Shown here: positions 26,975-35,515 of the stretch, one piece after another
How the letters are laid out: each line of letters opens with the position of its first letter
How positions within the stretch are numbered: the stretch's first letter is position 1
NCBI RefSeq assembly: GCF_002020355.1
Contig: NZ_MPZV01000002.1
Span: 558,001 to 622,000 of the forward strand
DNA: 64,000 nucleotides
Direction: 5' to 3'
Origin: Thioclava sediminum
Lineage (GTDB): Bacteria > Pseudomonadota > Alphaproteobacteria > Rhodobacterales > Rhodobacteraceae
Notes under the pieces: model-generated
Seen by the model: the letters and a program-made list of their open reading frames with translations, nothing else
Told to the model about the DNA's origin: nothing
Databases searched by the model: none
Made by a program: the position numbers and the translations under genes

Positions 26975-27112
26975 ATCCATCCTCCCGGCCCCGATGATGG
27001 GGCGAGCATGCCCCGGCCAGCAAGTCACGACTGGTTCAATCGCGAACAGGCGCGGACAGGAACCGTCATCGCCGTGCTTGCGCGGGCAGGGGTGAGCCTC
27101 TACATCCCTCAC

Positions 27113-27952
27113 ATGAGCCTGATCCAACGCCTCCCCTTCGTCAAGAAATCGCCCTTCGTCGCGGTTATCCGTTTGCACGGTGCCATCGGCATGTCGCGCC
27201 CCGGAGCGCCCGGCCTGTCGGATGCCGCAATGGCCCCGATCATCGAGCGTGCCTTCGCACGCGGCAAACCGGCTGCGGTCGCTTTGCTGATCAATTCGCC
27301 CGGCGGATCGCCCGTGCAATCGGCGCTGATCGCGGGGCGCATCCGCAGGCTTGCGGATGAAAAAGACATTCCCGTCCATGCTTTCGTCGAAGACGTCGCG
27401 GCCTCGGGCGGCTATTGGCTGGCCTGCGCCGCCGACCAGATCTGGGCCGATCCGACCTCGGTCGTGGGCTCGATCGGGGTGATCTCGGCAGGCTTCGGCC
27501 TCGACGAGTTCATCAACCGCCACGGCATCCAGCGCCGCGTTCATACCGCAGGCGGCTCGAAAAGTTTCATGGACCCGTTCCGCCCCGAGAAGGACGAAGA
27601 CGTCGCGCGGCTCAACAAGCTGCTCGACGACATGCATGTCTCGTTCAAGGAGCATGTGCAGTCGCGGCGCGGCGCGAAGCTGCCGGAGGATCGCGACCTC
27701 TTCACCGGCGACATCTGGACCGGGCGGCAGGCGCTGGCCGAAAACACCGGGCTGATCGACGGGCTCGGCCATGCGGTGCCGAAGCTGAAAGAGATCTACG
27801 GCGAGAAGACCCGCATCGTGCCTTACGCGCCCAAACGCTCGATCTTCCGGCGCTTCGGCGCGCAGATCGGGGGCGAGATGGCTGCGGCCACCGCAGGCGC
27901 TCTGATCGATACCGCCGAGGAACGCGCGCTCTGGGCGCGCTACGGGCTGTAA
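27113..27952 (+). CDS. S49-family signal peptide peptidase (SppA/SohB-like)
   Basis: This 279-residue protein has the S49 core: INSPGGS (61-66), the nucleophile Ser98 in AASGGYW, SVVGSIGV, and general-base Lys150 in AGGSKSFMDP, so the Ser/Lys dyad is complete. It is short compared with E. coli SppA and lacks a convincing N-terminal membrane helix, so it resembles the single-domain alphaproteobacterial form. The start is the first ATG giving the family N terminus; no good ribosome site precedes it. Confidence 0.9.
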   Translation: MSLIQRLPFVKKSPFVAVIRLHGAIGMSRPGAPGLSDAAMAPIIERAFARGKPAAVALLINSPGGSPVQSALIAGRIRRLADEKDIPVHAFVEDVAASGGYWLACAADQIWADPTSVVGSIGVISAGFGLDEFINRHGIQRRVHTAGGSKSFMDPFRPEKDEDVARLNKLLDDMHVSFKEHVQSRRGAKLPEDRDLFTGDIWTGRQALAENTGLIDGLGHAVPKLKEIYGEKTRIVPYAPKRSIFRRFGAQIGGEMAAATAGALIDTAEERALWARYGL

Positions 27953-27956
27953 CCGG

Positions 27957-28172
27957 ATGCTCATCAAGGGCATGACACTCTTCCTCGTCGTCATGGCGGT
28001 GCTCGCCATGTTCGGCAAGCTGCGGATGCCGAAGATCAAGGGCCCGCGCGGACCCGGCAGGCTGTCGGCGCGTTGCCCCGACTGCGGACGTCCGAAAATC
28101 GGTCGGGGCCCCTGCCCCTGCAAGACGACCTCCAATAGCAAAACTGCGAAGAAGACGGAGCGCCGTAAATGA
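27957..28172 (+). CDS. Small membrane protein with zinc-ribbon-like cysteines
   Basis: This 71-residue protein has one hydrophobic N-terminal helix (about 6-21) and a basic cytosolic part with a CPDC...CPC pattern that could bind zinc, ending in a Lys/Arg tail. It lies four bases after the peptidase gene and overlaps the exchanger gene by four bases, so it belongs to this operon. An ATG at 27972 is an alternative start. Function unknown. Confidence 0.72.
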   Translation: MLIKGMTLFLVVMAVLAMFGKLRMPKIKGPRGPGRLSARCPDCGRPKIGRGPCPCKTTSNSKTAKKTERRK

Positions 28173-29149
28173 TCTGGGATTTCGGCGAGATCATTGCCGG
28201 GCTGGTACTGCTGGTCGTGGCGGGTGACCTGCTGGTGAAAGGCGCAGTGGCAATGTCGCTGCGCCTTGGCATTCCTGCACTGATCGTCGGGCTCACCGTG
28301 GTGGCCTTCGGCACCTCCGCACCCGAGCTGATGGTCTCAGTCGCCGCCGTGCTCGACAAGGCGCCCAGCATGGCGCTCGGCAATGTCGTGGGCTCGAACA
28401 TCGCCAATATCCTTCTGGTGCTGGGCTTGCCCGCGATGATCTCCGCGATCCGCACCGATCTGCACGACACGCGCGAGAGCTTCGTGTTGATGATGGGGGC
28501 GACGGTCCTCTTCATCCTCGTCTGCTTCATGGGCCCGATCGGCTGGGCGCAGGCGCTGCTCCTGCTCTTCGCGCTCGGCATCATCCTGTTCCGGCAAATC
28601 CGCGAGGCGCGCGCCCATCGTGCCAATCGCGGCGCGGGCTCCGGTCCCGAGACCGAAGCCGATGAAGAGGTCGAGAGCGTCGATCCGAATATGCCGCTCT
28701 GGCGCATCGGGCTCTACGTTCTCGCAGGCCTCGTGGGGCTGCCTCTGGGGGCGAGCTGGCTGGTCAGCGGCGCTTCCGAGATCGCAAGCGCGATGGGCGT
28801 CTCGGATGCGGTGATCGGCCTGACGCTGGTCGCGCTCGGCACCTCGCTGCCCGAACTGGCGACCTCGATCACCGCGGCGATGAAGGGCCGGTCGGACCTC
28901 GCGCTCGGCAATGTCGTGGGCTCCAACATCTTCAACCTGCTCTGCATCATCGGCGTCGCGGGCCTGTTCGGCGACATTCCGGTGCCGAGCCAGATGCTGC
29001 ATGTCGACCTTTGGGTGATGGCGGCGGCCTCGATCGCGCTGGCCCCGTTCATCTTCGGCAACCGCGTGATCACCCGAGGCATCGGCATCGCTTTCACCGC
29101 CGCGTACCTGGCCTATATGGTGGCCCTCTTCATTGGAGGCAGCGCATGA
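28169..29149 (+). CDS. CaCA-family Na+/Ca2+ exchanger (YrbG-like)
   Basis: This 326-residue membrane protein shows the two inverted alpha repeats of cation/Ca2+ exchangers: FGTSAPEL with GNVVGSN in the first half and LGTSLPEL with GNVVGSN in the second, separated by an acidic cytosolic loop (about 153-172). About ten membrane helices. It would export Ca2+ using Na+ or H+. It overlaps both neighbours by four bases. Confidence 0.93.
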   Translation: MIWDFGEIIAGLVLLVVAGDLLVKGAVAMSLRLGIPALIVGLTVVAFGTSAPELMVSVAAVLDKAPSMALGNVVGSNIANILLVLGLPAMISAIRTDLHDTRESFVLMMGATVLFILVCFMGPIGWAQALLLLFALGIILFRQIREARAHRANRGAGSGPETEADEEVESVDPNMPLWRIGLYVLAGLVGLPLGASWLVSGASEIASAMGVSDAVIGLTLVALGTSLPELATSITAAMKGRSDLALGNVVGSNIFNLLCIIGVAGLFGDIPVPSQMLHVDLWVMAAASIALAPFIFGNRVITRGIGIAFTAAYLAYMVALFIGGSA

Positions 29150-29922
29150 AACGAGCATTGGTGACAGGCGGCGCGAAACGGCTGGGACGCGCGATGGCGC
29201 TTTATCTGGCCGAGCGCGGCGTAGACGTCGTAATCCATTATCACGGCTCCGCAGAGGACGCGGAGGCAACGGCAGCAGAGGCCCGTGCGAAAGGCGTGCG
29301 CGCCGAGATCGTGCAGGCCGATCTGCTGGACGAGGCCGCGACGGCGGAACTGGTGCCCCGCGCGGCGCAACTGCTCGACGGGCCGCTCGATCTGCTGATC
29401 AACAACGCCTCGATTTTCGAATACGACACGATCCGCTCGGCCACGCGCGAAAGCTGGGACCGGCATATCGGGTCGAACCTGCGCGCGCCCTTCGTGCTGA
29501 TCCAGCATTTCGCGGCGCAGGCTCCGCAAGCCGACCGCTCGGGTGCGGAACCCAAGGCCCGCGCGCTGGTGATCAACATGGTTGACCAGCGAATGCGCAA
29601 GTTGACGCCGGAGTTCATGACCTACACGCTCGCGAAGATGGGGCTGTGGACACTCACGCAGACGAGTGCGCAGGCGCTGGCTCCCGCTATACGTGTGAAC
29701 GCGATCGGCCCGGGCCCGACCCTGCAAGGCGCGCGCCAGTCTGAAGACCACTTCAACCGGCAGCGCGCAGCGACGATCCTAGAACGCGGCGCAGACCCCG
29801 CAGATATCGTCGCGGCGCTGGGATATTTCATGGACGCACCCGCCGTCACAGGTCAGTTGCTCTGCGTCGATGGAGGCCAACATTTGGGCTGGCGGACCCC
29901 CGATGTATTAGGTCCGGAATGA
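29146..29922 (+). CDS. SDR oxidoreductase of the pteridine reductase (PTR1/FolM-like) type
   Basis: This 258-residue short-chain dehydrogenase starts with TGGAKRLGR, whose Arg after the glycine motif is typical of NADPH-using pteridine reductases. The active-site set is Asp147, Tyr160 and Lys164, with Asp in place of the usual SDR serine, as in PTR1 and FolM. It may reduce dihydropterins or dihydrofolate. The ATG overlaps the exchanger stop codon by four bases, so expression is coupled. Substrate is inferred only. Confidence 0.85.
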   Translation: MKRALVTGGAKRLGRAMALYLAERGVDVVIHYHGSAEDAEATAAEARAKGVRAEIVQADLLDEAATAELVPRAAQLLDGPLDLLINNASIFEYDTIRSATRESWDRHIGSNLRAPFVLIQHFAAQAPQADRSGAEPKARALVINMVDQRMRKLTPEFMTYTLAKMGLWTLTQTSAQALAPAIRVNAIGPGPTLQGARQSEDHFNRQRAATILERGADPADIVAALGYFMDAPAVTGQLLCVDGGQHLGWRTPDVLGPE

Positions 29923-30220
29923 GCCTGAAAACGAATCGCAGGCCAAAGTTGTGCACTGCGCGGCGGCTTGTAACAGTACCGTCACAAAAGTAGTAATCCT
30001 TTCAATAGCTTGGCGAGTGTGCGAAAAATTTCTCAATGAAATCAAAGCACTCGTAACTTGCTCAAAAAATGAGCAAACACTCTATCAACCCTTATATTAA
30101 GGTCGGAACCCACGGTCCCACATGTTTGCCAACAGAGTTATCCCCAAATTTCGTGGACATGTTTTTCCTTGAAAACGTCTTCGCGAGGTTGCAGCCACAG
30201 GGGAGAATCGAAGCCTGCTC
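29923..30220. other. AT-rich intergenic region upstream of uvrC
   Basis: This 298-base gap is visibly more AT-rich than its surroundings and contains no convincing gene. It holds an imperfect 18-bp palindrome (29969-29986), a 7-bp hairpin TTGCTCA/TGAGCAA (30058-30076), a TTATCCCCA near 30136 that differs by one base from a DnaA box, and the uvrC leader with GGGGAG at 30200-30205. It probably carries the uvrC operon promoter. Confidence 0.6.
29969..29986. promoter_or_regulatory. Operator-like palindrome upstream of uvrC
   Basis: TGTAACAGT and ACCGTCACA are inverted copies of TGTrACrGT, matching at seven of nine positions. The spot, in an AT-rich gap ahead of a DNA-repair gene, suits a regulator site, but no known consensus fits. 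Confidence 0.35.
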
Positions 30221-32128
30221 ATGAATGACGACGTAAACAGCAACGACGCCCTCGATCCCCCGGCGGCCACGCGCCCGCAACACGGGATGACGGGCCATGC
30301 GCTGATCGCGGATTATCTCAAGCGTCTCGACGGCTCACCGGGCGTCTATCGGATGCTGAACGCGAAGGGCGAGGTGCTCTATGTCGGCAAGGCGCGCAAC
30401 CTGAAGGCGCGCGTTTCGAACTATGCACGCCCCTCGGGGCACTCGGCGCGGATCGCCCGGATGATCCATGAGACCGCCTCGATGATGTTCCTCACGACGC
30501 GGACCGAGACCGAGGCGCTGCTGCTCGAGCAGAACCTGATCAAGCAGCTCAAGCCGCGCTACAACGTGCTCGCGCGGGACGACAAAAGCTTCCCCAATAT
30601 CCTGATCGCGACGGACCACCCCTATCCAATGATCAAGAAGCATCGCGGCGCGCGCAAAGAGAAAGGGCATTACTTCGGCCCCTTCGCGAGCGCGAGCGCG
30701 GTGAACCGCACGCTCAACCAGCTGGAGCGGGTCTTCCTGCTGCGCAACTGCTCGGACTCGATGTTCGAGACCCGCACGCGGCCCTGTCTGCAATATCAGA
30801 TCAAGCGCTGCTCCGGGCCTTGCGTGGGCAAAATCTCCGAGGAGGATTACGCAGCGCTGGTCGACGACGCGAAGCGCTTCCTGCAAGGCAAGTCCACCAC
30901 GATCCAGCGCGAACTGGCGGAGCAGATGCAGCAGGCCTCCGACGATATGGAATTCGAGCGCGCCGCTGCGCTCCGCGACCGGATCAAGGCGCTGACCAAC
31001 GTGCAGCAAAGCCAGGGGATCAACCCGCGCAGCACCGCCGAGGCCGATGTGATCGCTCTCCATCAGGAGGGCGGGCAGGCCTGCGTGCAGGTCTTCTTCA
31101 TCCGCGCGAACCAGAGCTGGGGCAACCACGACTTCTACCCCAAGACCGGCTCCGGCGCCGAGGCGCCCGAAATCCTGCAGGCTTTCATCGCGCAGTTCTA
31201 CACGAACCGCCCGCCGCCGAAGCTGATCCTGCTGTCGCACCCGGTCGAGGATGAGGAACTGGTGAGCGAATTCCTCTCCGAGCGCGCCGAGCGCAAGGTC
31301 GAGATCACCGTCCCGCAGCGCGGCGAAAAGGCCGAGCTGGTCGAGAATGCCGCGCGCAATGCCCGCGAGAGCCTCGGTCGGAAGATGTCCGAAAGTGCTG
31401 CGCAGGCGAAACTGCTGGCGGGCGTCGCCGAGGCCTTCGGGCTGGAGAAGCCGCCACAGCGGATCGAGGTCTACGACAACTCGCACATTCAGGGCGCGCA
31501 TGCCGTGGGCGGGATGATCGTCGCGGGGCCGGAAGGCTTCATCAAGAGCCAGTATCGCAAGTTCAACATCAAGAACGCGGACCTGACGCCGGGCGACGAC
31601 TTCGGGATGATGAAAGAGGTGCTGACGCGCCGCTTCACCCGGTTGCTGAAGGAAGACCCGGAGCGGAAATCCGAGGCCTGGCCCGATCTTCTGCTGATCG
31701 ACGGTGGCGCCGGGCAGGTCTCGGCGGTGCGTGAGATCATGGATGAGATGGGCGTGAGCGATGTCGCGATGGTCGGTGTCGCGAAAGGTGTGGACCGCGA
31801 CCACGGCAAGGAAGAATTCCACCGCACAGGCCAGCGCCCCATCGCCCTGCCCCGGCAATCGCCGGTTCTTTATTACATCCAACGCCTGCGCGACGAGGCG
31901 CACCGCTGGGCCATCGGTACGCACCGCGCGAAACGCGCCAAGGCGCAGATGGCGAACCCGCTGGACGAGGTTCCGGGCATCGGGGCGGCCCGCAAGCGCG
32001 CGCTGCTCGCGCATTTCGGCTCGGCCAAGGCGGTCAGCCGCGCCGCTCCCATCGACCTGATGGAGGTCGACGGCATCTCCGAGGCGATGGCCGAGACGAT
32101 CCACAATTTCTTCAACGAGAAGGGCTGA
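30221..32128 (+). CDS. uvrC: Excinuclease ABC subunit C
   Basis: This 635-residue protein makes the two incisions of nucleotide excision repair with UvrAB. In order: the N-terminal GIY-YIG nuclease (GVYRML...VLYVGKA, about 40-120), a Cys cluster ([15 protein letters not shown]), the UVR motif that binds UvrB (about 225-255), the RNase H-like endonuclease domain ([21 protein letters not shown]) and tandem helix-hairpin-helix motifs near the C terminus ([13 protein letters not shown]). GGGGAG lies 14 bases before the ATG. It heads a five-gene run with the KamA-like gene, pgsA, moaD and moaE. Confidence 0.97.
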   Translation: MNDDVNSNDALDPPAATRPQHGMTGHALIADYLKRLDGSPGVYRMLNAKGEVLYVGKARNLKARVSNYARPSGHSARIARMIHETASMMFLTTRTETEALLLEQNLIKQLKPRYNVLARDDKSFPNILIATDHPYPMIKKHRGARKEKGHYFGPFASASAVNRTLNQLERVFLLRNCSDSMFETRTRPCLQYQIKRCSGPCVGKISEEDYAALVDDAKRFLQGKSTTIQRELAEQMQQASDDMEFERAAALRDRIKALTNVQQSQGINPRSTAEADVIALHQEGGQACVQVFFIRANQSWGNHDFYPKTGSGAEAPEILQAFIAQFYTNRPPPKLILLSHPVEDEELVSEFLSERAERKVEITVPQRGEKAELVENAARNARESLGRKMSESAAQAKLLAGVAEAFGLEKPPQRIEVYDNSHIQGAHAVGGMIVAGPEGFIKSQYRKFNIKNADLTPGDDFGMMKEVLTRRFTRLLKEDPERKSEAWPDLLLIDGGAGQVSAVREIMDEMGVSDVAMVGVAKGVDRDHGKEEFHRTGQRPIALPRQSPVLYYIQRLRDEAHRWAIGTHRAKRAKAQMANPLDEVPGIGAARKRALLAHFGSAKAVSRAAPIDLMEVDGISEAMAETIHNFFNEKG

Positions 32129-32129
32129 G

Positions 32130-33188
32130 ATGACCGATCACAGCCGCCACCCCCGCGCGCTGACCCGCGTGGCCGATCTCGAACGCGACGGGCTGACCGC
32201 CTCGGATAAGCGCGCCGATCTGGAGCGCGTAGCCGGAGAGTTCCGCATCCGCGTGACACCCGAGATGCGCGGGGCGATTGCCGATCCGAGCGATCCGGTG
32301 GCCGCGCAATTCGTGCCCGCCGCGGCGGAACTGGTGACACGCCCCGAAGAGCTGGAAGACCCGATCGGCGACGACGCCCATTCCCCCGCACCCGGGCTGA
32401 CGCATCGCTATCCCGACCGGGTGATCCTCCACATCACCAAGACCTGCGACGTCTATTGCCGCTTCTGCTTCCGCCGCGAGACGGTGGGCGAAACCGGGCC
32501 GCTGCCGGAAGACCAATTGACGCAGGCGCTCGATTATATCGCGGCGACCCCGGCCATTCGCGAGGTGATCCTGACCGGGGGCGACCCGCTCACGTTGTCG
32601 ACGCGCAGGCTTGGCGCGGTGCTCGACCGCCTCTCCGCAATCGCGCATCTCGACCAGATCCGGCTGCATACGCGCGTGCCGGTCGTCGCCCCCGAACGGA
32701 TCACCGAACAGCTTTGCGCCATCCTGCGCGCCGCGCCGACCGCGTGGATCGTGCTGCACACCAACCACGCGCAGGAACTCACACCCGCCGCCCGCGATGC
32801 CATCGCGCGGCTAGTGGATCGCGGCATCCCGATGCTATCGCAAACGGTGCTGCTGCGGGGCGTCAACGCGAGTGCCGACGCGCTGGAGGCACTGTTCCGC
32901 GCCCTCACCAAGCTGCGCGTCAAACCCTATTACCTGCACCACTGCGACCTCGCCCGCGGCACCTCGCATTTCCGCACCACCATCGCGGAAGGGCGCGCAC
33001 TGATGGCCGAGCTGCGCCGTCGCTGCTCGGGGACGATGCTGCCCAGCTACGTGCTCGATATCCCCGGCGGCCACGGCAAGGTGCCGATCACCTCGGACCA
33101 TTTCACACCGGGCGACAGCCCCGGAGATTGGTGCGTTACCGACCGCAATGGGACGGTGCATGCATATCGCGATCCCGCGACCCGTTAA
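32130..33188 (+). CDS. KamA-family radical SAM protein (lysine 2,3-aminomutase-like)
   Basis: This 352-residue radical SAM protein has the cluster motif CDVYCRFC (Cys106, Cys110, Cys113), the CDLARGTSHFRT segment and DIPGGHGK with a PLP-type Lys. Both aspartates that bind lysine in true lysine 2,3-aminomutase appear present, while EpmB differs in the first of these segments. It is shorter than clostridial KamA. It could make beta-lysine as an osmolyte or modify a protein. I see no efp, epmA or acetyltransferase beside it, so the substrate is open. It begins one base after the uvrC stop. Confidence 0.85.
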   Translation: MTDHSRHPRALTRVADLERDGLTASDKRADLERVAGEFRIRVTPEMRGAIADPSDPVAAQFVPAAAELVTRPEELEDPIGDDAHSPAPGLTHRYPDRVILHITKTCDVYCRFCFRRETVGETGPLPEDQLTQALDYIAATPAIREVILTGGDPLTLSTRRLGAVLDRLSAIAHLDQIRLHTRVPVVAPERITEQLCAILRAAPTAWIVLHTNHAQELTPAARDAIARLVDRGIPMLSQTVLLRGVNASADALEALFRALTKLRVKPYYLHHCDLARGTSHFRTTIAEGRALMAELRRRCSGTMLPSYVLDIPGGHGKVPITSDHFTPGDSPGDWCVTDRNGTVHAYRDPATR

Positions 33189-33233
33189 CGCGCCCTCTTC
33201 CGCTTTGCGAACCACGCAGCTAGGTTGCCTCCC

Positions 33234-33863
33234 ATGAAATGGACCCTTCCCAATATCCTGACTGTGCTCAGGCTCTTGGCTGCCCCGGGTGTGGCGGTCT
33301 TGTTCCTTTACTTTTCTCGTCCCTGGGCCGACTGGCTGGCGCTTGCGCTGTTCATCAGCGCGGCGGTCACCGACTGGTTCGATGGCTACCTCGCCCGGGC
33401 GTGGAAACAGGAGAGCCGCTTCGGCGCGATGCTCGACCCCATCGCCGACAAGGCGATGGTGGTGATCGCGCTGGTGGTGCTGACCGGCTATTCGGGCATG
33501 AACCCGTGGCTGATCCTGCCCGCCACCGTGATCCTGTTCCGCGAGGTCTTCGTCTCGGGGCTGCGTGAATTCCTCGGCGCAGATGCCGGGCGCCTGCGGG
33601 TGACCAAGCTCGCAAAGTGGAAGACGACCGCGCAGATGGTGGCGATCGCCGTGCTGTTCCTCGGCACCGGGCTCGCCTATCTCGAGCAGGGTCAGGCCCC
33701 GCGCGCAGGCGAGGGCGATATCCGCTTGGGCGCCACACCCGCCGATTTCGCGACTCATGTCGGCCTCGCGCTGATCTGGATCGCCGCTGTGCTGACCGCG
33801 ATCACCGGCTGGGACTATTTCCGCAAGGCCCTGCCCTATCTGAAGGAGCCGAGCCATGATTGA
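33234..33863 (+). CDS. pgsA: CDP-diacylglycerol-glycerol-3-phosphate 3-phosphatidyltransferase
   Basis: This 209-residue membrane enzyme makes phosphatidylglycerol phosphate. The CDP-alcohol phosphotransferase signature is visible as DWFDGYLAR...GAMLDPIADK, with four to five hydrophobic helices. The ATG at 33234 is chosen over a TTG at 33225 because it gives the family start MKWTLPN; the ribosome site is weak. Its end overlaps moaD by eight bases. Confidence 0.95.
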   Translation: MKWTLPNILTVLRLLAAPGVAVLFLYFSRPWADWLALALFISAAVTDWFDGYLARAWKQESRFGAMLDPIADKAMVVIALVVLTGYSGMNPWLILPATVILFREVFVSGLREFLGADAGRLRVTKLAKWKTTAQMVAIAVLFLGTGLAYLEQGQAPRAGEGDIRLGATPADFATHVGLALIWIAAVLTAITGWDYFRKALPYLKEPSHD

Positions 33864-34104
33864 CGTGCTCTATTTCGCTTGGGTCCGCGAGCGGATCGGC
33901 CTGCCGCGCGAGAAGATGGAGACGCAGGCTAAGACCGTGGCCGATCTCGTCGAAGAGCTGAAGGCACGCGAGCCGCGCTACGAGGCGGCTTTTGCCGACA
34001 TTTCCGCCCTGCGCGTGGCGCTCGATCAGGATCTGGCGGAGTTCGATGCGCCGCTCGAAGGCGTGCGCGAAGTGGCCTTCTTCCCGCCGATGACGGGTGG
34101 TTGA
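33856..34104 (+). CDS. moaD: Molybdopterin synthase sulfur-carrier subunit
   Basis: This 82-residue ubiquitin-fold protein ends in Gly-Gly, the C terminus that is thiocarboxylated to deliver sulfur for molybdopterin. The VRERIG segment near the start and FFPPMTGG at the end are typical. It overlaps pgsA by eight bases and precedes moaE by one base. Its product supplies the cofactor needed by the FdsA enzyme in this window. Confidence 0.95.
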   Translation: MIDVLYFAWVRERIGLPREKMETQAKTVADLVEELKAREPRYEAAFADISALRVALDQDLAEFDAPLEGVREVAFFPPMTGG

Positions 34105-34105
34105 G

Positions 34106-34546
34106 ATGAAAGTCTCCGTTCAGGCCGAGCCCTTCGATCTGGGCGCAGAGCTTGCCGATTTCGGCACGGGCCGCGCGGATGTCGGCGCCGTCGTCAGCTT
34201 CACCGGCATCGTGCGCGACGACACCGGCGCGATGGAGGCGCTGGAGCTGGAGCATTACCCCGGCATGACCGAGCGTGCGATCGCTGGCATCGTGGATCAG
34301 GCGGTCGAGCGCTGGAACCTGTCGGACGTGACCGTCATCCACCGCCACGGACGGCTGGGCGTGGGCGAGCAGATCATGATGGTCGCCACAGCCGCGCGCC
34401 ACCGCGTCGCGGCGTTTGAAGCCGCCGAGTTTCTGATGGATTATCTCAAATCCCGCGCCCCCTTCTGGAAGAAGGAACATGGGCCCGAGGGCACTTCCTG
34501 GGTCGCCGCGAAGGATGAAGACGAGGACGCGCTGAAGCGCTGGTGA
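34106..34546 (+). CDS. moaE: Molybdopterin synthase catalytic subunit
   Basis: This 146-residue protein pairs with MoaD to turn precursor Z into molybdopterin. Visible motifs: FTGIVRDD, LELEHYPGM, HRHGRLGVGE and the active-site FWKKEHGPEG lysines. The ATG at 34106 follows the moaD stop by one base; an in-frame GTG at 34097 lies inside moaD. Its stop abuts the stop of the convergent sulfotransferase gene with no spacer. Confidence 0.95.
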   Translation: MKVSVQAEPFDLGAELADFGTGRADVGAVVSFTGIVRDDTGAMEALELEHYPGMTERAIAGIVDQAVERWNLSDVTVIHRHGRLGVGEQIMMVATAARHRVAAFEAAEFLMDYLKSRAPFWKKEHGPEGTSWVAAKDEDEDALKRW

Positions 34547-35365
34547 TCAGTCGCCCAGCTTGGCGTGCACCTCGTCCAGATCGACCTCTCCAATCGGCAG
34601 CTTGTTGTCCGGATCGTCGAAATCGTATTGGAACAGCTGGAAATCCTTCTTGTAGATTTCCCAGATCAGGTGGCGTGAGAGATCGTCAAAATAGTCGCTC
34701 ACCTTATGCGCGCGCTTCGGCCCATGCCCTTCGGATTCGTTGAACCGCGGCACCTTGGCCAGATCGACCTTCACCGGCGTTTCGACAGCGTCGAGCACCG
34801 ACTGCATGCCTTCGTTGAACTTCTCGGTGAAGAAGATGTTGTCGTAGCGCCCGCCATTGACGATGAAGGTCGAGATATGACCCGACATGGCCGACCAGTG
34901 AATGTCCGGCTCCATCGGGCGGCGCCAACGGATCGTGTCGCGCGCAAACAGCAGGAAGCGGCGGAACGAGGCGACCTGATCGAAATCGAAATCGTCCTCG
35001 GGAGAGCCGACCTCGATCCCGTATTTCTGGATCAGCTGCGGCACCAGCTTGCCGCGATAACGTTTGCCGTTGCGCTGAATGCCCGCGATCTTGTCGAAGA
35101 AGGACGACAGGATGCGCTGATAGGGATTGCGCACGCAGGTGAAGGCGTAGCTTTTGTGCGCCAGCACGTTTTCGGTGATCGGCGTCTGGCTTTCGTCCTG
35201 CGACCACTTATGCAGCCCGGCCTTGGAATCGTGGATGTCGCCGTCGAAGAATTTCCCGTGATCGGAATAGAACATGATCTGCCCGATGGAGGAGCAGGCG
35301 CATTTCGGCACGACGCGATACACCATGCTTTCGCTCTCGGTCATCCAGGTTCCGGGAAATCCCAT
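34547..35365 (-). CDS. Sulfotransferase family 2-like protein
   Basis: This 272-residue protein has the two PAPS-binding elements of carbohydrate sulfotransferases: VPKCACSSI (19-27) as the 5'-phosphosulfate loop and CVRNPYQRILSSFF as the 3'-phosphate motif. No membrane helix is apparent. It would sulfate a glycan or another hydroxylated acceptor. GGAGGG precedes the ATG. It is divergent from a GT14-type glycosyltransferase gene across a 150-base AT-rich gap, suggesting a joint role in making a sulfated surface sugar. Confidence 0.85.
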   Translation of the reverse strand: MGFPGTWMTESESMVYRVVPKCACSSIGQIMFYSDHGKFFDGDIHDSKAGLHKWSQDESQTPITENVLAHKSYAFTCVRNPYQRILSSFFDKIAGIQRNGKRYRGKLVPQLIQKYGIEVGSPEDDFDFDQVASFRRFLLFARDTIRWRRPMEPDIHWSAMSGHISTFIVNGGRYDNIFFTEKFNEGMQSVLDAVETPVKVDLAKVPRFNESEGHGPKRAHKVSDYFDDLSRHLIWEIYKKDFQLFQYDFDDPDNKLPIGEVDLDEVHAKLGD

Positions 35366-35388
35366 TCAAAGCCCTCCAGAAGGTCGCA

Positions 35389-35404
35389 TACCCGTGACCG
35401 GGTA
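35389..35404. promoter_or_regulatory. Palindrome between the sulfotransferase and glycosyltransferase genes
   Basis: TACCCG-TGAC-CGGGTA is a perfect 16-bp dyad lying 24 bases from the sulfotransferase ATG in the shared upstream region. The rest of the gap is AT-rich (ATAATAAATAT near 35413), suiting divergent promoters. Confidence 0.4.
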
Positions 35405-35515
35405 ACGCAGACATAATAAATATCGAGTAAAGAGCAAAGAAGTCCTGTCTTTTCAACGCTCATTCCGGCTAACAAGTCGGATAATACCAGCAAGTGACAT
35501 CGCATCGTTTCCCGT

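Noticed and set aside
30130-30145. Replication origin based on a DnaA-box-like word
   Set aside because: Only one imperfect box in an AT-rich gap, and none of the usual origin neighbours (dnaA, hemE, parAB) are present.
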